Shown here in pieces: positions 1-6,488 of a stretch of 10,658 bases of DNA; positions within the stretch are counted from its first letter, which is position 1; every line of letters starts with the position of its first letter. The DNA is taken from positions 1 through 10,658 of the forward strand of contig JBHIWX010000120.1 of assembly GCA_041987205.1 (NCBI GenBank). The letters are read 5' to 3'. Under the pieces are notes generated by a model. The model was not told the DNA's origin, did no database searches, and was given only the letters and a program-made list of their open reading frames with translations. The position numbers and the translations under genes are program-made. Source of the DNA: BOKV01 sp041987205. GTDB taxonomy: Bacteria > Pseudomonadota > Alphaproteobacteria > Rhizobiales > Rhizobiaceae.

Positions 1-108
1 CAATCGTATTATTCAGAATTATACAATATATAGAATTTGAAGGAAATTAAACAATGAAATGTTTTCCGGATAAAAAATCCGGCCGGGTGTAAAAAGAAAT
101 TCGGCGGA
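1..108. other. AT-rich segment of foreign-looking composition at the left edge
   Basis: Seen: the first 100 bases contain about 28 G/C, against well over 60% in the rest of the window. The change is abrupt, near 100-108, and coincides with the point where the adenine deaminase reading frame loses family resemblance. No complete coding region, transposase or recognisable IS end is visible in the part present. Inference: this is the edge of an inserted or rearranged segment extending left of the window. An AT-rich intergenic region brought in by deletion is the alternative. Confidence 0.6.
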
Positions 109-255
109 AATGGCGATGTCGGTGGCGGGCACGATCTCGCCGGAATGGACGTTGACCCAGCGGCCGCGACGCACCACCAGGTCGGCGGGCGTGCGCCCGG
201 CTGCAACATCGACCAGTCGCGGCGCCACTTCGCGCCAGGCTTTGAGATCACGCAT
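19..255 (-). pseudogene. ade: Adenine deaminase, N-terminal fragment (truncated)
   Basis: The first 49 or so residues match the N-terminus of rhizobial adenine deaminase (COG1001, amidohydrolase superfamily, converts adenine to hypoxanthine). The pattern includes WREVAPRLVDVAAGR, then PADLVVRRGRWVNVHSGEI and TDIAI. An intact enzyme is roughly 560-600 residues. This frame stops at 78 and carries none of the metal-binding His/Asp motifs. After TDIAIS the residues (FLFTPGRIFYPENIS...) no longer resemble the family and lie in AT-rich DNA, so the gene is cut at about position 105-109. The ATG at 255 follows AGGGAACG and gives the conserved start. It lies 86 bases downstream of the acylase gene on the same strand. 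The remainder could lie elsewhere if this is an insertion. Function as a deaminase is excluded for this piece. Confidence 0.75.
66..82. repeat. Perfect 6-bp inverted repeat with A5 loop
   Basis: CCGGAT, AAAAA, ATCCGG forms a perfect palindromic hairpin within the AT-rich segment, about 25 bases from the composition break. Neither strand has a T-run after the stem, so it is not a classical intrinsic terminator. It could be part of a mobile-element end or a protein-binding site. The sequence alone does not decide. Confidence 0.5.
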
Positions 256-321
256 TACTTTTCGTTCCCTTTCATGGCCCCACTCCCTGTTTCCGGAACA
301 TGGCGGCCCGCATGCATTTCC

Positions 322-340
322 GGCAGCCCTCCCCGCTGCC
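322..340. terminator. Hairpin directly after the acylase stop codon
   Basis: GGCAGC and GCTGCC form a 6-bp stem with a 7-base loop, one base beyond the acylase TAA on the minus strand. No T-tract follows on the minus strand. A short TTTATT follows on the plus strand. It may act as a weak terminator or mRNA-end structure between acylase and ade. Evidence is structural only. Confidence 0.25.
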
Positions 341-341
341 T

Positions 342-2804
342 TTATTCGATCGGGTCGAAGACCCAGACACCCGCCGCGTCCTTCTCGTAATCTTCCCGAC
401 GCGTCGTCATGGGAAGATAGTCCACTTTTGCCCACAAGGGCGCAAGATCACGATAGTGCGACGACATGAAATGCCCGCTCTGGCCGGTCGAGATCATGAA
501 TTTCGAGTTGTCCGGGTCGGCGAGGTCGTAGATCGCGCGATAGGCGGAAGCATGGACGCTGTAATAGGGATGCTTCTCGCGGAAATCGGTGCGGCCGCGC
601 AGCAGCGTGTAGGAGCCGCCGGCACTTTCCTCCATCACGGTGAAAAAGCCCGACAGCGCATCGACGGAAGAGAACGGCCGGTGTTCGCCGAATGCCTGAT
701 GCGCCTTGCCCCAGCGCCAGTTGCGCCAGTCGGCACCCTGCACCTCTTTCAGTTCGTCGAGCGCGGCGGTCAGCGCGCCCGACAGGACGATGCCGCAGCT
801 TTCGACATCCTGCGTATCGGTACGGTCGCACCAGTCGCGGCTGGTCTGTCCGCGCAGCGCGGCGATGACGGGCTGCAGGTTGCCCTTGCCGAAACGCTCG
901 TAATCCTCGCCGAGTTCGTCGCCGAAAAGCGCGATCTGGAAATGGCGCCACCACGCCGTCATGATCAGCGGCTCGGTACGGTCCGCCAGCATCATCCCGT
1001 CCCAATCGGCCAGCGCACGCAACATGGCGTCGTCCTGCCCGGCTCCACGTTCGAGTTGCAAAAGGGCCTCGTCGCGGAACTGGACCAACGCCGGTGACAG
1101 CTCGTCTGCCTGGATGGCGCGCATGGTCGCCATCGAGTGCTTCTCTTCGCGGCCGATCACCAGTTCCTCAACACGGCCCTGACGGTAATGCTCATCCCAG
1201 TCATAGGTGATGTGGTTGGCATAGTCGGGCGGCAGCCAGTTTGCGTTGGCAGTCGCCAGCGCACCCTCCTCCGGGTCGACGACCCTCGGCACGTCGTCAG
1301 GAGTCAGATAGCCGGCCCAGTCGTAGAGCGCCAGCCAGCCCGGCACGGGTGCGCGGCCATTTACGAGATTGCCCGGCTTGCGCTTCGGGATGCGGCCGGG
1401 CGCCACCAGTGCGATCCTGCCGGCGGTATCCGCAACGACCATGGACTGCATGGGCGTGACAACCTTGCGCACGGCGGCGAGGAAATCGTCCACATTGGAA
1501 GCGCCGGCGATCTCGAGCGCGCCTTCGACCGTGGTGTCGTCCCCGGCGAGCGTCACCCATTGCAGCGCGGCGACATGGCCGGTCGGCAGCAGGTCCGGCA
1601 GCCCGCGATAGGTATCGGGAAGCACCGGGCCGTGACGGGTCGCGCGGCGGGTAAACGCCACCGGATCGGCGCCCTTTACTCCGATCTCGATCTCCTGCGC
1701 CTCGAAATCGCGCCAGCCCTGCGGCGTCAGATACTGGTCCGGATTGTCGGGATTGATCCGCTCGATGAAGACATCCTGCGAGTCGAGCGTGGTCGTCGTC
1801 AGGCCCCAGGCGACCTTGTCGTTGCGTGCAACCAGCGCCAGCGGCGTGCCCGGCAGCGTGCCGCCGATGACGTGGCGCAACTGACCGTCCTGCTCGAAGG
1901 CCATATGCGCCAGATAGAAGACCGAGGGCGCGGTGAGGCCCAGATGGGGATCATTGGCGAGTAGCGGCTTGCCGGTTTCGGTGCGGTTGCCCGCGACCAC
2001 CCAGTTGTTGGAGGCGGTGATGCCGATGTCCCAGGCAAGGCCGGGAATGCCGGGCGCATCATCCGGTTTGGGCAACGACGCCTGGTCGGCATCCTTCCGG
2101 AATTCGTAGAAATTGCGCAGGTCGGGTAGTGGCGGCGGGTTGTCGCGCGGCCCGTAGGGCACGAGATCATCGATTTCCGCCGGCGCGAAGCCCCGTGCTG
2201 CGAGCGCGAAGCGCTTGATCTCCTGATCGAGGTTGGAATCGAGCGTCAGCGCCATGACCTTGAGCAGCGCCACGGACTGCCATGGCTGCCACGGTTCCGG
2301 CGCCACGCCGAGGATCATGAATTCGGGCGGCAGGGCCGGCTCGAACAGGCTGCGGTCGCGCTCCAGCCAGGTGTTGACGCCCTCCGCATAGGCGGTGAGC
2401 GCCTCCTTCGCCTCGCTGGACAATGCCTCGTAGGAGGCCTTGGAGGCGCTGGTCAGGTCGACGGTCCGAAGGAAGATGTCGGTGTTGACGGTCGGCTTGC
2501 CGAACATTTCCGACAGGCGCCCCTGCGCCACCATGCGCAACGTGTGCATCTGCCAGAGCCGGTCCTGGGCGTGGATGAAGCCCAGCGCGCGGAACGCATC
2601 GGCGCGGCTCTTGGCCTCGATATGGGGAATGCCGTGGGCATCGCGCACGACACGCACCTGGGACCTGAGACCCGCGATTCCGGCCTGACCGTCATCGGCC
2701 GGCAGCGTGGCGTAGAGCGAGGCGAGCCCGGCGCCGACTACGAGCAGCAAGACGATCGCCAGCGCGACCACCACGCCGACAAACCATTTGAAAAGCCGTC
2801 GCAT
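342..2804 (-). CDS. Penicillin acylase family protein (Ntn hydrolase), membrane-anchored or exported
   Basis: An 820-residue protein of the penicillin amidase family (PF01804), which hydrolyses amide bonds of acylated substrates such as beta-lactams or acyl-homoserine lactones. Residues 1-35 are a basic start plus one hydrophobic helix (signal or anchor). The alpha region runs to about 264. ASNNWVVAG places the nucleophile at Ser265. NDPHL puts His exactly 23 residues in from that Ser, as in cephalosporin and AHL acylases. TANANW near residue 520 likely supplies the oxyanion Asn. The C-terminal NWRWGKAHQ and final GQSGHF blocks are also typical. These imply self-cleavage into alpha and beta chains, probably in the periplasm. 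Start: the ATG at 2804 follows GGGGGAT at good spacing and gives a clean signal. A longer frame to 2897 would overlap the divergent gene. The true substrate cannot be read from sequence. Confidence 0.9.
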   Translation of the reverse strand: MRRLFKWFVGVVVALAIVLLLVVGAGLASLYATLPADDGQAGIAGLRSQVRVVRDAHGIPHIEAKSRADAFRALGFIHAQDRLWQMHTLRMVAQGRLSEMFGKPTVNTDIFLRTVDLTSASKASYEALSSEAKEALTAYAEGVNTWLERDRSLFEPALPPEFMILGVAPEPWQPWQSVALLKVMALTLDSNLDQEIKRFALAARGFAPAEIDDLVPYGPRDNPPPLPDLRNFYEFRKDADQASLPKPDDAPGIPGLAWDIGITASNNWVVAGNRTETGKPLLANDPHLGLTAPSVFYLAHMAFEQDGQLRHVIGGTLPGTPLALVARNDKVAWGLTTTTLDSQDVFIERINPDNPDQYLTPQGWRDFEAQEIEIGVKGADPVAFTRRATRHGPVLPDTYRGLPDLLPTGHVAALQWVTLAGDDTTVEGALEIAGASNVDDFLAAVRKVVTPMQSMVVADTAGRIALVAPGRIPKRKPGNLVNGRAPVPGWLALYDWAGYLTPDDVPRVVDPEEGALATANANWLPPDYANHITYDWDEHYRQGRVEELVIGREEKHSMATMRAIQADELSPALVQFRDEALLQLERGAGQDDAMLRALADWDGMMLADRTEPLIMTAWWRHFQIALFGDELGEDYERFGKGNLQPVIAALRGQTSRDWCDRTDTQDVESCGIVLSGALTAALDELKEVQGADWRNWRWGKAHQAFGEHRPFSSVDALSGFFTVMEESAGGSYTLLRGRTDFREKHPYYSVHASAYRAIYDLADPDNSKFMISTGQSGHFMSSHYRDLAPLWAKVDYLPMTTRREDYEKDAAGVWVFDPIE

Positions 2805-2890
2805 TGCGTTATCCCCCAACAAGGCGTTGCATCTGTGGCGTTGCAATCGCCTGCCTGTTTTCGGGCGACAATGGCAGAAAGGAAATTCCA
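2805..2890. promoter_or_regulatory. Divergent intergenic region between acylase and dehydrogenase
   Basis: These 86 bases must hold the 5' signals of both divergent genes. The clear elements are the two Shine-Dalgarno sequences: GGGGGAT for the acylase, and AAAGGAA at the 3' end for the dehydrogenase. A direct repeat lies between them. No convincing -35/-10 pair could be fixed by eye. Confidence 0.4.
2823..2845 (+). repeat. Direct repeat GGCGTTGCA x2, 14-bp period
   Basis: Two exact 9-base copies, GGCGTTGCA at 2823-2831 and 2837-2845, sit in the short divergent promoter region. The second copy also starts a GGCG-N7-CGCC inverted repeat. This could be an operator for a regulator controlling one or both genes, but a chance repeat is possible at this length. 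Confidence 0.35.
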
Positions 2891-3760
2891 ATGGCAAGTG
2901 TGGCTTTCATCGGACTGGGCGTGATGGGCTATCCCATGGCCGGCCACATCGCGAAGGGCGGCCACGACGTGACGGTCTACAACCGCACGTCCGGGAAGGC
3001 AGAGCGCTGGGTAGGCGAACATGGCGGTGCTTCCGCGCCGACCCCGGCCGAAGCGGCGAAGGACAAGGATTTCGTCTTCGCCTGCGTCGGCAATGACGAA
3101 GATCTGCGCTCCGTGACCACCGGCTCCGATGGTGCGTTCTCGACGATGAAAGCCGGCAGCGTGTTCATCGACAACACCACGGCGTCGGCGGCGATCGCGC
3201 GCGAACTCGATGAGGCAGCGACCAAGGGAGGTTTCGGCTTTCTCGACGCGCCCGTCTCGGGCGGCCAGGCCGGCGCCGAAAACGGCGTGCTGACCGTCAT
3301 GGTCGGCGGCGAACAGTCGGTGTTCGACACGGCAAAGCCGGTCATCGACTGCTATGCGCGCATGGTCGGGTTGATGGGCCCCGCAGGCTCGGGCCAGCTC
3401 ACCAAGATGGTCAACCAGATCTGCATCGGCGGGCTGGTGGAAGGCCTGTCGGAAGGCATTCATTTTGCCCAGAACGCCGGGCTCGACGTCGCCAAGGTGA
3501 TCGAAGTCATCTCCAAGGGCGCGGCCGGCTCCTGGCAGATGGAAAACCGCTGGAAGACCATGAACGAGGGCAAATACGATCATGGTTTCGCCGTCGACTG
3601 GATGCGCAAGGATTTCGACATCGTGCTAGCGGAAGCGCGGCGCAATGGCTCGAACCTGCCGGTGACCGCGCTGGTCGACCAGTTCTATTCCGAGGTTCAG
3701 GCGATGGGCGGCAAGCGCTGGGACACGTCCAGCCTGCTCGCCCGGCTGAAGAACAAGTAG
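2891..3760 (+). CDS. NAD(P)-dependent beta-hydroxyacid dehydrogenase (HIBADH/GarR-like)
   Basis: A 289-residue cytosolic oxidoreductase of the 3-hydroxyisobutyrate dehydrogenase / tartronate semialdehyde reductase family. The Rossmann start GLGVMGYPMAG (residues 8-18) binds the dinucleotide. NRT at 31-33 after the second strand suggests NADP(H) preference, by analogy with GLYR1-type enzymes. DAPVSGG (119-125) is the substrate-binding signature, and GSGQLTKMVN places the catalytic Lys at 172 with Asn175. Length is normal for the family. The ATG at 2891 follows AAAGGAA at about 8 bases. An in-frame upstream extension lacks family sequence and overlaps the divergent acylase start. The substrate (3-hydroxyisobutyrate, tartronate semialdehyde, succinic semialdehyde or other) is undecided. 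The AlkD-like gene follows after 14 bases, so co-transcription is likely though there is no obvious metabolic link. Confidence 0.93.
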   Translation: MASVAFIGLGVMGYPMAGHIAKGGHDVTVYNRTSGKAERWVGEHGGASAPTPAEAAKDKDFVFACVGNDEDLRSVTTGSDGAFSTMKAGSVFIDNTTASAAIARELDEAATKGGFGFLDAPVSGGQAGAENGVLTVMVGGEQSVFDTAKPVIDCYARMVGLMGPAGSGQLTKMVNQICIGGLVEGLSEGIHFAQNAGLDVAKVIEVISKGAAGSWQMENRWKTMNEGKYDHGFAVDWMRKDFDIVLAEARRNGSNLPVTALVDQFYSEVQAMGGKRWDTSSLLARLKNK

Positions 3761-3774
3761 GACACAACCCGGCG

Positions 3775-4467
3775 ATGGCGCGCGCACCGCACACGGTCGA
3801 GCAGGCGCTGGACCTGCTGCGGGTGCATGGTTCGGAAAAGAACCGAACCGGCATGGCGCGCTACGGCATCAATGTGGACAAGGCGTTCGGCGTTTCGATG
3901 CCGAACATCCGCGCCGCCGGCAGAGCGATCAAACACGATCACGACCTCGCGCAGGCGCTCTGGGACACCGGCATCCACGAGGCGCGCATCCTCGCCTCGC
4001 TGGTCGACCGGCCGCAATGGGTGACGCGCGACCAGATGGAAGCCTGGGCCGGCGATTTCAATTCATGGGATCTGTGCGACCAGGTCACTGGCGGCCTGTT
4101 CGACAAGACGCCGTTTGCCCATGAGATGGCGGTGAAATGGGCCGGCGACGAGCGCGAGTTCGTCAAGCGCGGGGCCTTTGCGATGATGGCGTGGCGCGCC
4201 GTGCACGACAAGGACGCGGCCGACGACGCGCTGACGATCTACTTGCCACTCATCCTCAAAGCGGCCACCGATGGCCGGAACTTCGTGAAGAAGGCGGTCA
4301 ACTGGGCGCTGCGCCAGATGGGCAAGCGCTCCCCCACCCTGCACGGCCCATGCCTCGACCTCGCCCGAGAACTCGCCGTATCGGAAGACAGGACGGCGCG
4401 CTGGATCGGCAAGGATGCGGTCAAGGAACTGGAATCGGATGCCGTAAGGATGCGCCTCGGGCTTTGA
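3775..4467 (+). CDS. AlkD-like DNA alkylation repair protein
   Basis: A 230-residue all-helical HEAT-like repeat protein of the DNA alkylation repair family (PF08713). AlkD enzymes excise bulky or cationic alkylated bases such as N7- and N3-alkylpurines without base flipping. SWDLCD carries Trp98 and Asp102, and KAVNWALR carries Trp177. Their spacing closely matches Trp109, Asp113 and Trp187 of Bacillus cereus AlkD, so the active-site set appears intact. Length is near that of AlkD. The ATG at 3775 lies 14 bases after the dehydrogenase stop. TAGGA overlapping that stop is the likely ribosome site, implying translational linkage. No adaptive-response regulator (Ada) is nearby. Annotation as a glycosylase rather than a non-catalytic paralogue rests on the retained residues and is an inference. 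Confidence 0.9.
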   Translation: MARAPHTVEQALDLLRVHGSEKNRTGMARYGINVDKAFGVSMPNIRAAGRAIKHDHDLAQALWDTGIHEARILASLVDRPQWVTRDQMEAWAGDFNSWDLCDQVTGGLFDKTPFAHEMAVKWAGDEREFVKRGAFAMMAWRAVHDKDAADDALTIYLPLILKAATDGRNFVKKAVNWALRQMGKRSPTLHGPCLDLARELAVSEDRTARWIGKDAVKELESDAVRMRLGL

Positions 4468-4554
4468 GCCGCCACTTGGGCGCAGACCGGGCCATCAAGC
4501 CGAATTGATCGTCGGGCACTGGCAAAAATGGCGACCTGTGGCATGCTTCATGGC

Positions 4555-4560
4555 GGAGGA
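4555..4560 (+). promoter_or_regulatory. Strong ribosome binding site GGAGGA
   Basis: GGAGGA lies five bases before the ATG at 4566. It is the best Shine-Dalgarno match in the window and fixes the start of the exported thioredoxin-fold protein at the beginning of its signal peptide. Confidence 0.8.
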
Positions 4561-4565
4561 AAGCC

Positions 4566-5180
4566 ATGATCGACCGCCGTTTCCTGTTGCGCGCACCGCT
4601 TGTGCTGGCCGCTGCCGGTACGCTCGCGCGTGTTTCGTCCGCCCACGCCGCGCAACTCGACGATGACGGGCTGCACGTCCAGCCCTGGTTCATGAACACC
4701 TTCATGGAGATGCGCGAGGACATTGCCGAGGCCAATGACGCCGGCAAGAATCTCGTCGTCTTCTTCGAGCAACGCGGCTGCCCCTATTGTCGGGAGATGC
4801 ACGAGGTCAATCTCGCACGGCCCGACATCGCCGATTATGTGAAGGAGAATTTCGCGGCCGTGCGGATCAATATCTGGGGTTCGAAAACGGTCACCGATTT
4901 CGACGGCGAGGAACTCGAGGAACGCGACCTCGCTCGCAAGTGGGGCGTGAGCTTCACCCCGACGCTCATCTATTTCGGCATGGGCGAACCGGAGGAAGGC
5001 AAGTCCGGCCGCGACCTGGAGGTCGCGCGCATGCCAGGCTATTTCAAACCGTTCCACTTCCTCTCCATGTTCGAATATGTCCGCCAAGGCGCCTATGCGG
5101 ACACGGATTTCCAGCGTTTTCTCCATGCCAAGGTCGAGAAACTGGAGGCTGAGGGCGTGAAGGTCGACATCTGGAACTAA
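4566..5180 (+). CDS. Exported thioredoxin-fold protein (SoxW-like)
   Basis: A 204-residue protein. Residues 1-28 form a signal peptide with an RRFLLR twin-arginine-like start, a hydrophobic core and an AHA-A cleavage site, so it probably works in the periplasm. RGCPYC at 70-75 gives a CxxC redox pair (Cys72, Cys75) in a thioredoxin-like fold. The FTPT segment supplies the expected cis-proline. The long acidic insert (TVTDFDGEELEERDLARKWG) is typical of SoxW-type or DsbD-gamma-like thioredoxins that reduce periplasmic disulfides. No sox cluster, ccdA or cytochrome c maturation gene is adjacent, so a sulfur-oxidation role is not supported here and the electron donor is unknown. It is preceded by 98 bases after the AlkD-like gene and followed by a hairpin terminator. 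Confidence 0.85.
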   Translation: MIDRRFLLRAPLVLAAAGTLARVSSAHAAQLDDDGLHVQPWFMNTFMEMREDIAEANDAGKNLVVFFEQRGCPYCREMHEVNLARPDIADYVKENFAAVRINIWGSKTVTDFDGEELEERDLARKWGVSFTPTLIYFGMGEPEEGKSGRDLEVARMPGYFKPFHFLSMFEYVRQGAYADTDFQRFLHAKVEKLEAEGVKVDIWN

Positions 5181-5187
5181 TCAGTCC

Positions 5188-5210
5188 AGCGAAGGCGGGC
5201 GGCCTTCGCT
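5188..5210. terminator. 9-bp hairpin between convergent genes
   Basis: AGCGAAGGC, a GGGCG loop and GCCTTCGCT form a perfect 9-bp stem in the 46-base gap between the stops of the thioredoxin-fold gene (+) and the Lrp gene (-). The position suits a bidirectional terminator. A T-tract is absent on both sides, so it may need Rho or act as a 3'-end stabiliser. Confidence 0.6.
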
Positions 5211-5226
5211 CACTCTGGCTAAGCGT

Positions 5227-5715
5227 TTACCCGCGCGCCTTGGCCGGCTTTTCGAGCGGGATATAGTCGAGGGGAAGCTGGGTCGTTTCCTTGATGCGCT
5301 CCATCGCGAAGGCCGACGACACGTCCTCGATGTCGATCTCCTTGACCAGCTTCTTGTAGAAGATGTCATAGGCGGCAATGTCGGGCACGACGACCTTGAG
5401 CAGGTAATCGACCTGCCCGCTCATGCGGTAAAAGCTGACCACTTCAGGAAACTTCGAGATCACCTCGGAAAAGCGCTTCAGCCATTCGTGGTTGTGCTTG
5501 TCGGTGGTGATCGAAACGAAGACCGTCACCCCGACATTGACCTTTTGCGGGTTGAGCACAGCCACCCGGCGCTGGATGACGTGATCCTCCTCCATCTTCT
5601 GGATGCGGCGCCAGCACGGTGTGGTCGAAAGCCCGACACGTTTGGCAATGTCGGCGACGGGAAGCGTGGCGTCCTCCTGCAGGAGGCTCAGGATCATCTT
5701 GTCGGTGCGGTCCAT
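5227..5715 (-). CDS. Lrp/AsnC family transcriptional regulator
   Basis: A 162-residue protein with normal Lrp/AsnC architecture. An N-terminal winged helix-turn-helix (about residues 1-60, MDRTDKMILSLLQ through LSTTPCWRRIQKMEEDHVI) binds DNA. A C-terminal RAM ligand-binding domain (about 65-150) contains SGQVDYLLKVVV and the DVSSAFAMERIKETTQLPL tail common in alphaproteobacterial members. Such proteins form octamers and sense amino acids or related metabolites. The ATG at 5715 starts directly with the family's MDRTD. Its Shine-Dalgarno is weak. It lies 142 bases downstream of the UDG-like gene on the same strand, enough for its own promoter. No amino-acid catabolic gene sits beside it, so its regulon is unknown. 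Autoregulation is usual for the family. Confidence 0.93.
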   Translation of the reverse strand: MDRTDKMILSLLQEDATLPVADIAKRVGLSTTPCWRRIQKMEEDHVIQRRVAVLNPQKVNVGVTVFVSITTDKHNHEWLKRFSEVISKFPEVVSFYRMSGQVDYLLKVVVPDIAAYDIFYKKLVKEIDIEDVSSAFAMERIKETTQLPLDYIPLEKPAKARG

Positions 5716-5735
5716 GACGGTATCGGCGGCTCGAT

Positions 5736-5750
5736 TAGAAAATTGTTCCT
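5736..5750 (+). promoter_or_regulatory. Possible Lrp-type site upstream of the Lrp gene
   Basis: TAGAAAATTGTTCCT fits 12 of 15 positions of the E. coli Lrp consensus YAGHAWATTWTDCTR. It lies about 20-35 bases before the Lrp start codon, where autoregulation would act. The consensus is degenerate and AT-biased and comes from a distant relative, so confidence is low. Confidence 0.25.
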
Positions 5751-5796
5751 GATATCTCTAGGATGAGAAACAGATTTGCGCAAGCCGCTGCGCCGA

Positions 5797-5813
5797 CCTG
5801 CCCACAGGGCAGG
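5797..5813. terminator. 7-bp hairpin between the UDG-like and Lrp genes
   Basis: CCTGCCC, ACA and GGGCAGG form a perfect GC-rich stem 45 bases beyond the UDG-like stop on the minus strand. No T-run follows. It may end the nuclease-GST-UDG transcript or reduce read-through into the Lrp gene. Confidence 0.4.
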
Positions 5814-5857
5814 CGTAATGACCAAGCGTTTCCCTGCGTGCCGGCCGCACCGACCCG

Positions 5858-6481
5858 CTACAGCAAGGCTTCAACCCTTGCTTTCAAGGCCGGCAGCAAG
5901 TCGTTCTCGAACCAGGGGTTTTTGCGTATCCAGGCATTGTTGCGCCAGGATGGGTGTGGCAGGGGCAGGATGGCGGGGCTGGCGGTGCCGCCCAGGACTT
6001 CACGCCAGTTCGCCACCGTCTCGGTGAGGTTCGCACCGCGCCGGTCGCCCAGATGCCATTTCTGGGCATATTGCCCGACCGCGAGCACCAGCTCGATCTG
6101 AGGCATGGCCTCGAAGATGCGGGCATGCCATTGCGGCGCGCATTCGCGGCGCGGTGGCAGGTCGCCACCCTTGGCGTCGAGACCCGGAAAGCAGAAGCCC
6201 ATCGGCACGATGGCGAGGCGGCTGGAATCGTAGAATTCCTCCTCGCCGATGCCCATCCAGTCGCGCAGCCGGTCGCCGGAAGGATCGGTGAACGGCCGGC
6301 CCGAGGCATGCACTCGCGTGCCGGGCGCCTGGCCGCACACGACGATCCGCGCGGTCGACGACAGGATCGCGACCGGGCGCGGCTCGTGCGGCAAGGGCTT
6401 GCCGCGCGGATTGTCCACACAGATGCGGCAAGCGCCGATCTCGCCGGCCAGACGCTCCAGTTCGCCGCGCACCGCCGTCAC
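5858..6481 (-). CDS. Uracil-DNA glycosylase superfamily protein, Fe-S type
   Basis: A 207-residue protein of the UDG superfamily (PF03167), expected to remove deaminated bases from DNA. Motif 1 is GQAPGTRVHASGRPFTDPSG (residues 50-69) and motif 2 is LPHPSWRN near the C-terminus. Cys18 and Cys21 (CRIC), Cys97 (GFCFPG) and Cys114 (REC) reproduce the C-x2-C ... C-x16-C arrangement of the 4Fe-4S-binding family 4/5 enzymes. GQAPG in place of family 4 GEAPG marks a divergent subgroup, so the base preference is uncertain. Start: GTG at 6481 follows GAGGG at about 6 bases and lies seven bases after the glutathione transferase stop, implying translational coupling. ATG-led extensions upstream run antisense-free but entirely inside the transferase gene and lack family sequence. 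Confidence 0.85.
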   Translation of the reverse strand: MTAVRGELERLAGEIGACRICVDNPRGKPLPHEPRPVAILSSTARIVVCGQAPGTRVHASGRPFTDPSGDRLRDWMGIGEEEFYDSSRLAIVPMGFCFPGLDAKGGDLPPRRECAPQWHARIFEAMPQIELVLAVGQYAQKWHLGDRRGANLTETVANWREVLGGTASPAILPLPHPSWRNNAWIRKNPWFENDLLPALKARVEALL

Positions 6482-6488
6482 GGCACCC

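Noticed and set aside
300..1964. Long plus-strand frames opposite the acylase gene
   Set aside because: They are antisense shadows of a strongly supported gene, with Arg/Gly/Ala-rich sequence and no domains.
2805..2897. N-terminal extension of the acylase (start at 2897)
   Set aside because: The extension has no signal or family sequence and would overlap the divergent dehydrogenase start. The ATG at 2804 has a ribosome site and begins a clear signal anchor.
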